NCBI GenBank assembly: GCA_029204225.1
Contig: CM055097.1
Coordinates: 53,375,592-53,439,591 of the forward strand
DNA: 64,000 nucleotides
Reading direction: 5' to 3'
Source of the DNA: Diphasiastrum complanatum
Lineage: Eukaryota > Streptophyta > Lycopodiopsida > Lycopodiales > Lycopodiaceae
Below the pieces are notes generated by a model, which had not been told where the DNA came from, made no database searches, and worked only from the letters and a program-made list of their open reading frames with translations. Position 1 is the first letter of the stretch. Each line of letters opens with the position of its first letter. This document shows, one piece after another, positions 53,433 to 64,000 of this stretch. A program made the position numbers and the translations under genes.

Positions 53433-54857
53433 GTACCGCCCTGTAATAGGTTTCACCAGCCAAAAATTGTTCCAAATTTGGCCCTATGGTTCTTAAACGG
53501 CGAATGTAGCCCATCACTTGGTCACCCACACTCCGCTCAATAGAATGGTGATGAAACCCCCTCGAAACGCATTTCTTCCTGCTCTGTGACATTACTCTGT
53601 CCGCTGGCTCTAGCAGCCAGTTTCAGGGGTCATTTTGGCCCAATGATGGCCAAAAAAGGTGCTTTCTAGCCAAGGTTAGGCCCTTCCAAAGGAATTGCTT
53701 GCATTTTTAACTACAACTTCACATTGAAGTTGTAGTTAATGAAGAATTACCCTTCTGGCACTTCGAGTTCAATCTGAACTTCAGTAAGAAATTTTTTATT
53801 AAAGTTGAATGGCCACTTTTATTTCAATGGTCCTGGGGTCCTTTCAGCCCACGTCAAACCAATCCAATGGTTTGGCCTTCATCCGATGGCTCCCACGAGT
53901 TCCTCGAACCCACATCCTGACCATTGATTGGAAGAGGTTAAATCCTACGACTCTACGGCCTCTTGCGCGTTGATGAAAAGTATTCGAGACACGAAGCACG
54001 CGTGACCGCTATGGCCCAATCATGTTGGGCGCTCGCGGTGACCATCGACCTCCTCCTCTTTCTCCTTCATGGCCATCTCTCCTCTTCCTCCATAGTTGCC
54101 TGCTACAGCTCGTTCTTGGCTGTTTTTGTAGCGTTTTTTGATCTGACTGATCCTACAGCCAGTTGTGCCCTAGCTCTGCGCCTAGAGGAGGTTTACAAAC
54201 CTGTATTTGGCCTTGAAACGGCTGAGAATAGTTGGTTTTTTCAACAATTTACTACTTTTTTCAAGAAACTCCTTTTAGCTCTTTTCCAAGCAATTCTCAG
54301 TTTTTCTTTGAATTTTTTTTATTACAAATTCAATTTCTCTGAGGTCGCCCTAGTCCTGCCATTTTGATGGGAATGACGGCAATTGATTTGGTGAAGGTTT
54401 TGCTGCAAACAACCACACTTTTCGAAGGAAGCCTTGAACCCTTTCCGAATATGAGAAATTCACAATTTTCTCAGTTTTCTACCAAATCTTGCCCTGTAAA
54501 TTGCTATGGCCACTATCACTTCGCTTTGTAGCTCTTCTACAAATCCCGTTACGCCGAACGACTGTCCATATAGTGACTTTTCTACCTCAAACGGTGGTTT
54601 TTCCAAAAAAAAACCACCAAACCTACAATCTACCGAATTCTGCAAGAAATCTCCGAAATTCTTCCAAGAATTCCCTTACGACGATCGTTCTGATCTTCCT
54701 CGAAGCTCCGATCGAAGGAACTTTGTTGTCTCCTGCCATCCGAATTGTCGATACCCCGTATGGAGTCCTCTTCTGAGACGCTTCTCGTGCCGTTTTTTTT
54801 GGTGAAAGACGCTATCCCATAGCTCCATCAGATCGTGCATACCTGCAACACCCTGCC
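53433..54857 (-). other. 5' leader of a minus-strand copia element
   Basis: Lies between the end of the neighbouring LTR and a tRNA-Met primer-binding site (54858-54869), in the position of a copia leader. The layout (about 1.3-1.4 kb leader) and scraps such as 'gaagttgaa.ggcca' resemble the leader at 62216-63518. Open frames (53963-54367, 54489-54805) show no motif. The gag and pol parts are missing on the left. Confidence 0.5.
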
Positions 54858-54869
54858 GCTCTGATACCA
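54858..54869 (-). other. tRNA-Met primer-binding site
   Basis: Minus strand TGGTATCAGAGC, immediately inside the LTR end ...GGATTTTAACA at 54870. Confidence 0.85.
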
Positions 54870-55340
54870 TGTTAAAATCCTGTTAGGATCTAGTGCAGTA
54901 TGCAGATTGTCGCGAACAGGTGTGTTTTCGTATAGCGAAAGATTTTGTTTCTTTTGAATTTTCTTTTGTGCGAAAGCTCAGAGGAATCTAGACACGTGAC
55001 TACAGATCACAGAACAGATTTCATTCTAGCAATCAAGATAGCGGAAGACAAGGAGATGCACAAAATAGAGCAATCAAATTATAGGTTTAGTTTTTAGAGC
55101 GAGATGGTCAGTGTCTCACTCGTTGGCGGCGCTTGACTTTGAGTCTGTTTCTAATTCGTTGCAGCCTTCTTGCATTAGGGCCCTTTTTGGACTCAAAAGG
55201 GCCTCTTCACTAATTATAATTAGTGTTAATGATGACATGTGTACCAATAAAAGAGTGACAATTGAGATAGAATGGTCCATATGACATGGCACATCCAATG
55301 GCTTAGATGAATTCCTCAAAATCTAACTCACCCACTAACC
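54870..55340 (-). repeat. Copia 5' LTR, minus orientation
   Basis: Begins TGTTAAAATCC (plus strand) next to the primer-binding site, so in minus orientation the LTR ends in ACA. The outer boundary near 55340 is a guess. Confidence 0.6.
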
Positions 55341-55403
55341 ACACTATAACTATACTCCCCTAGCCCCTTATTGATGACAATGTCACCCTCAAAAGCAAGG
55401 CAC

Positions 55404-56098
55404 AAATTTAAATTTTGAATTTGTGAAGTGCTGAAATTTTTTTAACACTTCATCAGTATTTTTTTTAGGTTTGTTTTGTAAAGAAACTGGGTTGCAAAAG
55501 TTTTTTGTATTTCATCTTGAAATGTGGATTAAAAACAGGGTACAAGGGAGGTACACCCCGCCTTGTACCATTACAAAAAAAATTTGAAATGTAGGGGGGG
55601 GGTTTACATCCCCCCCCCCCCCACTCCCTCCTGCACGGCCACCCGCTCCCTCCTGCACGGCCATGCTCCTGCTCGCAACCCCCCTTAGGGCCGCTGGCCC
55701 GATTCGGCACCCAAATCCCGGGAGAACCCAGGCAAGCACCCGGGCGCCTCCCTCTTAGCTCGGGTCTTTTGTACCCTTGTATCACCCGGGTGTCAGGAGG
55801 TGGGCGCCGAGCTGGGTCAGCGGCCCTAAGGGGGGGTTGCAAACAAAAGTGCTGCACGGCAACGGAGACAATGGTCGTGCAAGAGGGAGACCGGGGGGGG
55901 GGGGTACTCCCCCCCCCTTTTTGCATTTCAATTTTTTTTTTTTAATGGTACAAGGGGGGTTACTCCCCTTGTATCATGTTTTTAGTTCACATTTCAAAAT
56001 GAAATGCAAAAAAATTTGCAACCTCGTTTCTCTCCAAAACAAGCCTAAAAAAGATACGGATGAAGTGTTAAAAGAATTTCAACACTTCACAAATTCAA
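55404..56098. mobile_element. Foldback element of about 0.7 kb, inverted repeat over its whole length
   Basis: Outer arms 'ttgaatttgtgaagtgctgaa' (from about 55412) and 'ttcaacacttcacaaattcaa' (to about 56098) are near-perfect complements. The complementarity continues through 'aacacttcat', 'gtacaaggg.ggt', the C/G runs and 'ggccgctg...cagcggccctaagggggg' to a GC-rich centre near 55755. Homopolymer runs of C14 (55611-55624) and G11-12 (about 55894) flank the centre. Flanks 'aaatttaaa' and 'ataaataaa' could be a decayed 9-bp target duplication, as Mutator-like elements make, but this is weak. It encodes no transposase; probably a non-autonomous DNA transposon. Confidence 0.8.
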
Positions 56099-56762
56099 AA
56101 ATAAATAAATCCTTTTACAAGCATTAAATTTCAATATTTATTTATTTAATATACTAGGTTCAAATGCAACCTATGTGCCTAGGTTTTAACTCAAGCTAAA
56201 CCCAAGGTGATTTGCCACATAGGACTATTAACAGTGATTGCTGATAAGTAGTAAAAATTGGTCGTAAACAGTCTGTCTGCATAAATGAACGGAAACTGTT
56301 ACTTTGCATAAATGAACTAAAACTGCCACATGCAAAAAGACGACAGTGTCGAGATTTTGCAAAAAAGACGACAATGTCCTTAAATCTCATTTAGGGTAGC
56401 CCCACACTTTGCCAGAGTCATTTCCTTAACATTTGAGGCACTTTGGAAAAAGTGAAAATGCGACTCTGCATATTTACTCGTAAATCTTGATAGGTGACAA
56501 TGTCGATAAAATGTGAAAAGGCGACACTGCATTTTACACGAGATTCCTGACAGGCGAAAAATGCGAAGTGAGAGAAAATGAAAAAGCGACACTATAGTCA
56601 AACTCCGTGTATTTCTGCAGACTATGTAAAAACACGTGATTCTGCAGACTGTGTAAAAACACAGAAAAGTTCGCAGAACTGGATAAACAATGGATGAAGA
56701 TTAAAACCGACTAGTTGATTAGTAAGAAGGAGAAACACTCATCGCTTTCGTGAAAATATCTA
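56099..56762. other. Repeat-like non-coding DNA
   Basis: No gene. Short motifs 'gcgacactg', 'gacgacagtgtcg' and 'tctgcagactgtgtaaaaacac' recur, resembling 2230-2700. It ends at the Penelope-like RT relic. Confidence 0.5.
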
Positions 56763-57807
56763 TTGTCATGTCTCACGTCTGATAGTACTCCAAGCTTACC
56801 TCTTTGTCAAAAACGTTCAACAAGAGGGTTATTGATAAAGCATATGTCATCAATGTATCTAAAGGAATGCTTGAAACAATTCATAAAAAGTCTAGTGCCC
56901 AAGTCTAGCAAGTCTTTTAACAAACTATACCTCAAAATAGGATAAATACCAGTTGCACCATATAGGTGAACAAGAGAATCCCATAGGTATGCCTTGATTC
57001 TATCACCATGTACAATTACCAAGTCTGACTATGCAGTTGTCTATTAGCAAGGAATTCCAAAGACATAGAGTATCCCTTTCTATACTATTCCAATCATTAG
57101 ATAAATTACTTGACCGTGACCATTGAAATCTTTGGACTTAGATATCCACATATACCTACGATGTGTACGCTTAGTAAGCTTGAAAGCAGAACAAATCATT
57201 TTACTCATGATTGTTTTTAAACCATCAGGACTGTCGAGAGGTATGTTTTCATAACATTTAGAGGTATCCGTAGCCCAAATGTTATATGTATGCTTAGGTA
57301 TATTTAGATAAAAGTCAACCAATGAATCACATTGCCATAATAGAGCTTGTTTCACATTTAGGATATTCTTGTACGTTTTTTCCTTAAGGCCTGCTCCTTC
57401 CACGAGGAACGAATGCATCATACCAAGAGCTCCAATAAGGAATTAAGCGAGTCTGAAAAAGCAGCACTCATGAGCATTAGTGTTCCATCTAAATCAGTCT
57501 TTATGGGCTTTAAAAGTACATAATAGGTAGGGAAGATCATCCAAATCAATAAACTCATTAAGTAGTAGATTGTTTAGTTTTGTGGTTATATGTTTCAGAG
57601 AGTTAGATACAAAGGTGGATGTATTGTCAGGGAATGGTGTGAAGTTAGGACTAGCAAGTCTTTCAATGACAAGTTTTTTTAAGAAAAGTGAATACACATA
57701 AAACAAGGATTGTGTTGTGGTTTATCAACACGACTTACATACAAATGATTGGTAATCCACTTACGTTCATTGTTGGCATCATTTTTTGCGGAAGAAGATA
57801 TAGTTTT
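56763..57807 (-). pseudogene. Penelope-like reverse transcriptase relic, downstream half
   Basis: Minus-strand blocks in order, in shifting frames: KKLVIERLASPNFTPFP and LPYLLCTFKAHKD (57494-57706), WATDTSKCYENIPL with the first catalytic Asp (57080-57421), NQGIPMGFSCSPIWCNWYLS (about 56940-56999, continued by YFE) and RYIDDICF (about 56837-56860). The GIPMG..CSP..CN.YL..(Y)E block followed by RYIDDI is typical of Penelope-like RTs rather than LTR-element RTs. No integrase or GIY-YIG endonuclease is seen. A one-base shift occurs in an A7 run near 57675. The gene continues across the copia insertion into 63803-64000. Confidence 0.65.
57803..57807. repeat. Target-site duplication GTTTT (left copy)
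   Basis: GTTTT stands at 57803-57807 and again at 63803-63807, exactly outside the two LTRs. Confidence 0.85.
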
Positions 57808-58081
57808 ACTTAGAATTTGCTTTGAACAGGAACACAAATCATGCTACACAGTAAGACAGACAGAAAACACTCTCCACGGCAAGCTCACATAGCAACTGTA
57901 TTTCTCAAAATGAAATTACACTGTACATATAGTTGTTCACTCAGACAACCCATGCATGACCCGGGTTGCCGTTGGTGGGACGCGTGTCCCATCGACTTGC
58001 CTCGTGGCAAGGCCAACTGATCCTTATCCACTGATAGGACCCACAGTACAGTAACACAGTGATTCTACTTTAATTCTAACT
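57808..58081 (-). repeat. 3' LTR of the complete copia element
   Basis: Plus strand starts 'acttagaattt' and ends 'ttaattctaact'. The left end flanks the target duplication and the right end the polypurine tract. Confidence 0.9.
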
Positions 58082-58135
58082 CTCTCCCTTAAAGTAGAGT
58101 CTACTTTTTATGTAGTCATATACATAGCTTTAAAG

Positions 58136-58560
58136 TCAACAAACTTTAAGTGCAGAAAGCTTTGATCTAAACTTATCAAACTTTTTTCCAGTAAGCGGCT
58201 TGGTGAAAATATCAGCTAGTTGTTCTTCTGTGCTACAATGAACAACACGACTCAGCAACCTCTCACGTATAAAGCGATACTGAATCTCAATGTGTTTAGT
58301 TCTCGCATGGAACACTGGATTCTTTGCTAGTTGAATGCCACTCTGACTGTCGCTATGTAAAGTTGTGAGATTTTTCTCCTTCATGCCAACTTCTTCCAAG
58401 ATTTGTCTCAACCATATAGCTTCATGTGCTGCACTACACATTGCCTTATACTCTACTTCTGTGGTGGAAAGAGCAATTGTACTTTGCTTCTTACTAGACT
58501 AGAAAAAACAACTACCACAAAACTGGAATACATACCCTGTGGTGGATTTACGATCATTAT
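58136..58560 (-). pseudogene. RNase H of the complete copia element
   Basis: MCSAAHEAIWLRQILEEVGM, HSDSQSGIQLAKNPVFHART and LADIFTKPLTGKKF are the standard copia RNase H end. A stop separates it from the preceding block near 58500. The frame ends just before the polypurine tract. Confidence 0.85.
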
Positions 58561-58636
58561 AGTCACCTCCCCAATCCGCATCCACATAGCCACACAACTC
58601 AGGTAAACCATCATGCTTCCTATGAATCAAGCCATA

Positions 58637-59785
58637 CTATGAAGTGTCTTTCACGTAACGCAAAATGCATTTAGCTGCCTTCCAATGCGTTTCCGTAGGT
58701 GCTGCCATAAACTGACTTACAATGCCAACAGCATAGCATATATCTGGTCTAGTCGTGGTAAGGTGAATCAAGCTCCCTACTAATGGTCTATACAGCGTAG
58801 CATCAAATGACTGTGACTCATCAAGCTTAGAAAGCTTTTTACCTGGTTCAATAAGAGTGTTTACTGGTTTGCAATCCTGCAACCTAAACATGTGCAGCAA
58901 CTCTTTGACATACTTCACCTGTGTTAAACCCACTTCGTGTCCTTTTTGTCACACTTCTACTCCAAGGCAGTAATGCATCAGGCTGAGATCTGTCATCTCG
59001 AATTGTTCCATGAGGTATTTCTTGATCATGTCTATCATCTCTTGATTATTTCCCGTAATAATCAAGTCATCAACATAAAGAGCAATCAAAGCAACCATAC
59101 CATCAAAGCATAAGACATATAGATTTGGATCAGAATGTGTTCTCACCATTCCCTTTAAACGAAAGTAGGCATCAATCTTGAATTACCACGCATGTGGTGC
59201 TTGTTTAAGACCATAAAGCACTTTCTTCAAGCGACATAGTTTATTTTCCTAAAAGCCTTCAGGTTGATCCATGAACACTTCTTCTTCTAACTCACCATTT
59301 AGAAAAGCAGATTTCACATCCATCTGATGCAAAGGCCAACTAAAATGTGAAGCTAAAACAACAAGTAGACGTAGAGTATTCCACTTACATACTGGTGCAA
59401 AGGTCTCCTCATAGTCAATGCCTTTACTTTGTGCATACCCTTTGATCACCCATCTTGCCTTGTGCTTTGCTATACTTCCATCTGCATGATACTTAGTCCT
59501 GTATACCCATTTGCAACCAATGGATTTCTTGCCAACTGGTGGTTCTTCTAAGTCCCATGTGCTATGCTTAGAAATTGACTCCATCTCCTCTCCCATGGCC
59601 TTGACCCAAATGCCATCATTCTTCGCTTCACCATAAGTCGAAGGTTCTTTGCTTTGAATAATGCTAGATAAGAGAGCATAATTTGCTTCATACCTTTCAG
59701 GTTGTGTCTTCTCTCTTGTTGATCTTCGAAGCTCTCCCTGGCTAGATGATCCTGGAAAGTCATCCATGTCGCAGCTCTCCAACAA
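58637..59785 (-). pseudogene. Reverse transcriptase of the complete copia element
   Basis: Contains GCKWVYRTKYHADGSIAKHK, MDVKSAFLNGELEEEVFMDQ (first catalytic Asp), then a stop near 59250, LYVDDLIITGN (YVDD intact, about 59055-59090) and LLHMFRLQDCKPVNTLIEPG. All catalytic residues are present; stops near 59250, 59180 and 58950 break the frame. Confidence 0.9.
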
Positions 59786-59821
59786 TCTCTCAAACCACTT
59801 AGGGAGCTTCCTGTCAGGTGA

Positions 59822-61106
59822 TCAGCTTCCTGGTGAAAATGTATCCCACGGTACATCCTTCTCCTTGTGTTTGTCGCCTGCAACTTCAATCCTTCTTGCA
59901 CCAAAAGGTTTGTCCCTACCTCTCCAACCTGTCTCTTGAGGTTGAGTAGTAGTATCTTGAGATGTATCCTCATGTTCATCACTCGGAAGGTCAATCAATG
60001 GATCATCATCGGGTGGTATCCTCACTATACCATCTTTCTCACTGGATGTGTCTATCTTCTCAGCATCCTCGTCTTCATACATCTTGGATTCATCAAAGAT
60101 AACATCACGGCTTATATGGATTTTGTTTTTCACTGGATCAAAACATCTATAGCCCTTCACACGATCATCATATCCTAGGAATATGCACTTGATAGCTTTT
60201 ACATCAAGTTTACATCTTTCTTCCTTAGGAATGTGTACAAAGGCCTTACATCCAAAGATTCGCAAGTGGTTCACCTTTGGCTTCTTATTCATGAATGCTT
60301 CCTCATGTGTGATCTTTGGTGTGGCAATCGTAGGACTTCTATTCTAAAGATAGACTGCCATGCTACATGCTTCTGACCAAAAATCTTTTGGTAGTTTCAT
60401 CTCAGCTAGCATAGATCTGGCACTTTCCACAATCGTACAATTCTTGTGCTCAGCTACACCATTGAGAGCATGAGTATGAGCTTGCGTATATTGTCTTTTA
60501 ATCCCACATTGACCCAAAGATCATTGAAGTCATTAGACTTGTACTCACCTCCACTATTTGATCTTAGGACTTTGATCTTCCTACCTGTCCAACCAATGCT
60601 TTGAAGCTCTTGAAGTTATCAAATGCATCTGATTTCTTCTTCAAGAAGTAGATCCACATCTTACGTGACATATCATCAATAAAGGTCATGAAATAAAAGG
60701 CTTTACCTAAGGACATGGTCCTCATAGGCCCGCATAAATCTGTGTGGATTAAATCCAGGATGTTCTTTGCTCTTGCAACACCCCCTTTATTGAACTTCTC
60801 TCGATGCTGCTTCCCATATACACAAGATTCGCACATCGATTTTAAGTGATCTTCCATGGTAGGCAATCCTGTTACCATCTCCAATTTTCTCATCAAACTG
60901 AGGCTTCCCAAGTTTAGGTGACCAAGCCTCTTATGCCACAACTCAGTTTGCGATGGAATGGACGATACAAGTCCATGTTGCCCCTTAATTGTAGCACTCA
61001 ACGTGTACAATTTTGTATTGGGCTCTCTTACTCCATCCGCAATAACTTTGAACTTTTGGTTCACATACTTCACAAAGCAATGATCATGGGCGAATTCTAC
61101 TTTCAA
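59822..61106 (-). pseudogene. Integrase of the complete copia element
   Basis: HHCC finger (LWHKRLGHLN and CESCVYGKQ), first catalytic Asp in LDLIHTDLCGPM, second block RSNSGGEY near 60557 where RSDSGGEY is expected, so the catalytic Asp is replaced by Asn, and C-terminal LRIFGCKAFVHIPKEERCK (59822-60292). Frameshifts lie near 60560 and 60300. Integration in cis would not work. Confidence 0.85.
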
Positions 61107-61109
61107 CTT

Positions 61110-61376
61110 CTAATTAGTAATGACTCCAACAGAAAGTAGATTTTTCTTCAAATCTGGTACGTAAAGTACCTCCCTGATCATCCTACTTTTGACATCAGGT
61201 AGTTGGATTGAAACAATGCCTATCCCCTTGATCTTGCACACCTCACCATTTGCTTGTGAAACAGATGTTCCATTATCCAACACTTTCAAACTACTGAACC
61301 AATTCTTGTTACCTGTCATGTATCTTGTGGCTCCCGAGTCAATATACCATGCTCGATCATCTTGATTAGATGACAA
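61110..61376 (-). pseudogene. Protease of the complete copia element
   Basis: RAWYIDSGATRYMTGNKNWF carries the aspartic active site DSGA, followed by the usual GIGIVSIQLPDVKSRMIREV and LYVPDLKKNLLSVG. The frame overlaps the end of gag and is separated from integrase by one stop. Confidence 0.85.
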
Positions 61377-61439
61377 TGCAGATATGAAGATGCTAGAGTC
61401 TTCAATCTCACCCTCATCGACAAGGTTACCTGCTTATTT

Positions 61440-62215
61440 TGGTTTCCCCTTGCCTTGTTCCGCCAGAAATTTGCGACATTCACTCTTCCAATGGCCCTTT
61501 TTACCACAATGGAAGATCCCTCGTCCTCCTGAGACTTGGCAAATTGTTGTTTAGACTTCTTCTTGCCCTTGCCCTTGCCTTGTTTTTGGCATGTCGCAAG
61601 TGCCTGATCGTCAGTATTTTGACGTCTAGCTTTCACCATTTCTCGCCTTTGCTCTTCCTGCATCAAGATCCATGTGAGCTCGTCAAAGGTTCGCAATCTT
61701 TCTCTTGATGCTATTCCGCTCACAAACATCTGATAGGGTTCTGCAATGCCGCACAATGCATTGTGCACCAACTCCACGTCATGTATGCGCTCACCAATAG
61801 AATGCAGTTCATCCCTCATTGTCTTGATTCTGGTCATGTACGTCTGAATGTGCTCTCCTTGGTCCATGCGGACACTATTCAACTTTGACTTCAGAAACAT
61901 GATTCTTGACGAATTTGACATCTCGAACTACTCCTTTAGCACATCCCATGCATGTCTGGGTGTAACAACATCACAAATGTGGGTAATGATGTGATTCTTC
62001 ACTAACAAGTTAATGAAGGTCAAAGCTTTTCTCATCTTTTTGTCGAACACTTTGATATCCGCTTCATTTGGCGGCCTTCTCTCATCACCTGTGATGATTT
62101 CTCACACGTCTTTCTCCATCAGTATGTTTTTTATTTTGAATTTCCACACTGCATAGTTAAAAATCCCGTCCAATTTGCTACTTTCACTCAAAATGGACTC
62201 TCCCATGTTTGCCAT
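61440..62215 (-). pseudogene. Gag of the complete copia element
   Basis: Starts at ATG 62213-62215 (MANMGESILSESSKLDG, then YAVWKFKIKNILMEKDV). Two in-frame stops (TGA near 62112, TAG near 61930) precede a 201-codon open part (61316-61921) with the central gag region. The knuckle, in another frame, reads IFHCGKKGHWKSEC with the first Cys missing. Confidence 0.8.
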
Positions 62216-63518
62216 CGCAAAACTGCTTGAAACTTCTGAAGTAGGCTAAAAACAGTATGCCGAGGCCAACAGTGATGTCAAAAGTTAAAAATAATGACCT
62301 GCACTTTTTCCCTTACCAGGCCACTCGCCGCTTTTCCACCAATTTGAAAGCCAAATCGGCGTTGCCTTCCGAAATGCACTCAGTCGTCAACTCCCAACAA
62401 CGTGCCCAGTGGAATCACTTCTGGGGCATTCCGAATATTTTCTCCGTTACAATCACTTTGTTTTGTTGTACTGTACTTGCAGGTACAGTCCGGGTGCCCT
62501 TCGTTTGGAAGTTTTAGCCTTTCGTTTGGGTCAAAACGGGCAAAGGACCCAAAAATAGGGACTTTTCTAGTTTTTGAACTGTTTCTTCACCTTGAAGAAA
62601 CTTCACTCTTCACTTGTGAAGGGACCCAACTCCAATTTCAATATGAAAATGTTTAATGAAGTTGAAGGCCAAAATGCACTTCACTTCTTCAGGGCCCTCT
62701 TCAACAACCCTTCAGACTCCATCCAATAGTTGATTCTGATCCAACCGTGGATATCCTTTCTGGATAGCATAAACTGAGCCGTTGATCTTGTAGCTTCTCT
62801 ATCCAATGGATCTGAGCACTCTTGTGCACTAATGGAGAGTCTTGTAAGCGCTACCCACTCCGAAACGCTATGGTTTCACCCTGGTTCCACACGCGAACAG
62901 TCTGCGACCTCCCTGTCTATGGTCGCGCCTCCCCACACTCGTTTTTGCTTGATCTAACTCGTCTATGGATCGATTTGAGCATGATCTGAGGCCTAGAGCA
63001 GGGTCGCCCTACTGATACCAAGTTTGTAGAGTGTTCACTCAAGAGGTTCCGTGGAGAAACGATGATTTTAGCTCAACTTGACAAAGTGGCTTTTTTCACC
63101 TTTTACCGCAAATCTGCTAGGGTAACTGTATGGAGACAAATCTCTAACATAAACCTCAGAATCTCTCCATGGCTGGTTGACAATGTGATTAGCTTCCTTC
63201 CTGTCCTTACGGCATCCAAAATTGTGCACAAACAGCGAAGAAATCACCAGTTATGTATAAAAAATCGTAACCCCAAACCCGGTTTCAATTTTCAGCTGGC
63301 TTCAAAATTGTCAAATTTTCACCAGAATTTTCCCTATCTGATGCTATGCATAGGCCAATAGTTCCTCTGCTGAGCTTGGCAAGCCTCTATAAACTAGAAA
63401 CCGTGCACCAGTGCTTCTCTTTCCGTCTTCAACCCGCCGTAAACCCTGAACTCTCAGAAGACAGTTTTCCCGAAGCTCTCTTCAACGACAATATTGTACT
63501 GTGTACACTCCCTGTACG
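62216..63518 (-). other. Long leader of the complete copia element
   Basis: 1.3 kb between primer-binding site and gag start, with many short open frames on both strands but no motif. Confidence 0.7.
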
Positions 63519-63530
63519 GCTCTGATACCA
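63519..63530 (-). other. tRNA-Met primer-binding site of the complete copia element
   Basis: Minus strand TGGTATCAGAGC with no spacer after the LTR end AATTCTAAGT. Confidence 0.9.
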
Positions 63531-63802
63531 ACTTAGAATTTGCTTTGCACAGGAACACAGATCATGCTACACAGTAACACAAACATAAAACACTCTCCAC
63601 AACGAGCTCACATAGCATTGTATTTCTCAAAATGAAATTACAATGTACATATAGTTGTTCACTCAGGCAACTCATGCATGACTCGGGTTGCCGTTGGCGG
63701 GACGCGTGTCCCATCGACTTGCCTCGTGGCGAGGCCAACTGATCCTTATCCATTGATAGGACCACAGTACAGTAACACAATTATTCTACTTTAATTCTAA
63801 TT
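63531..63802 (-). repeat. 5' LTR of the complete copia element
   Basis: Aligns with 57808-58081 over its full length. Outside it stands the second GTTTT target copy (63803-63807). Confidence 0.9.
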
Positions 63803-64000
63803 GTTTTACCATGAATTCATTTTTTGCTTTTCAAAAAATCTAGGGCTATCCTTCTACAAAAATCAGCATCTTTTTTAATAACATCCTCTTCTAACGATTC
63901 ATAAGTGGGTAAAAGTTTCATAAGTTTAAACCAACCATTGTATAATTCGGAGGCTACATTGTAGATATCCGTGTTTTGTAAAACAATATGATTCAAACCT
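63803..64000 (-). pseudogene. Penelope-like reverse transcriptase relic, upstream half
   Basis: Minus-strand frame from the window edge reads HIVLQNTDIYNVASELYNGW, FKLMKLLPTYESLEED and DFCRRIALDFLKSKK, then a TGA, IHGKT and the copia insertion. Across it the frame goes on as ISSSAKNDANNERKWITNHL and YVSRVDKPQHNPC (57690-57807). The combined reading explains the position of the insertion. The N-terminus lies beyond the right edge. Confidence 0.6.

Larger units (their letters stand above)
57808..63802 (-). mobile_element. Complete Ty1/copia retrotransposon, 5995 bp
   Basis: Two LTRs (57808-58081, 274 bp; 63531-63802, 272 bp), tRNA-Met primer-binding site (63519-63530), polypurine tract TTAAGGGAGAG (about 58082-58092), gag-protease-integrase-RT-RNase H in copia order and a 5-bp duplication GTTTT make it structurally complete. 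By-eye alignment of the LTRs gives roughly 19 substitutions and 2 single-base indels, about 7 percent, so it is not recent. LTR ends are A(A/G)TTAGAATT ... AATTCTAAGT, without the usual TG...CA. Coding regions have stops and frameshifts, so it can move only if helped by another copy. Confidence 0.9.

Noticed and set aside
53963-54367. A 134-codon plus-strand frame with hydrophobic stretches.
   Set aside because: Lies antisense in the untranslated leader of a copia element; no motif and no second copy.
55465-56127. Frames rich in Gly/Pro on both strands.
   Set aside because: They are translations of the GC-rich arms of the foldback element and mirror each other.

Overview
The window looks like a repeat-dense stretch of a land-plant nuclear genome. 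Plant-type Ty1/copia and Ty3/gypsy LTR retrotransposons fill most of it. The copia primer-binding sites match plant initiator-Met tRNA, and one gypsy site resembles the Asp-tRNA type. The large genome, the DDE-transposase relic, the DNA-methyltransferase relic and the Penelope-like reverse transcriptase relic suggest a fern, lycophyte, bryophyte or gymnosperm rather than a flowering plant; this is inference, and I cannot name the species. I see no rRNA, tRNA or CRISPR features.

Only one gene looks intact and host-like: an intronless 939-codon gene on the minus strand (19554-22373) encoding an iron/2-oxoglutarate-dependent dioxygenase-like protein. A five-codon upstream ORF overlaps its start codon. 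Its upstream flank holds a diverged direct repeat family (22519-23720).

Layout from left to right. 1-1466: relic DDE transposase. 1467-8726: copia LTR pieces, a 30-bp minisatellite and two decayed minus-strand copia elements. 8727-12850: a plus-strand gypsy element reduced to gag-protease. 12880-13860: relic of an N6/N4-type DNA methyltransferase. 13886-14010: near-palindromic motif cluster. 16099-17580: gypsy LTR plus a downstream accessory ORF. 17600-23720: host gene island. 23721-26619: AT-rich DNA, a palindrome with a C25 tract, and a cluster of six hairpins with a shared G-rich loop. 26620-39090: nested copia and gypsy fragments. 40855-46937: a minus-strand gypsy element with gag-protease-(RT deleted)-RNase H-integrase-accessory ORF-LTR. 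47088-53430: further LTR pieces, a coiled-coil ORF and an RNase H fragment. 53433-55340: copia leader and LTR. 55404-56098: a 0.7-kb foldback element. 56763-64000: a Penelope-like RT relic split by a complete 6-kb copia element (57808-63802) with a 5-bp target-site duplication.

The retroelements are almost all dead through stops, frameshifts and internal deletions. The most unusual items are the accessory ORF with its own TATA-like promoter carried between integrase and 3' LTR of the gypsy family (three copies), the methyltransferase relic, the hairpin cluster, and the RT relic split by the copia insertion.
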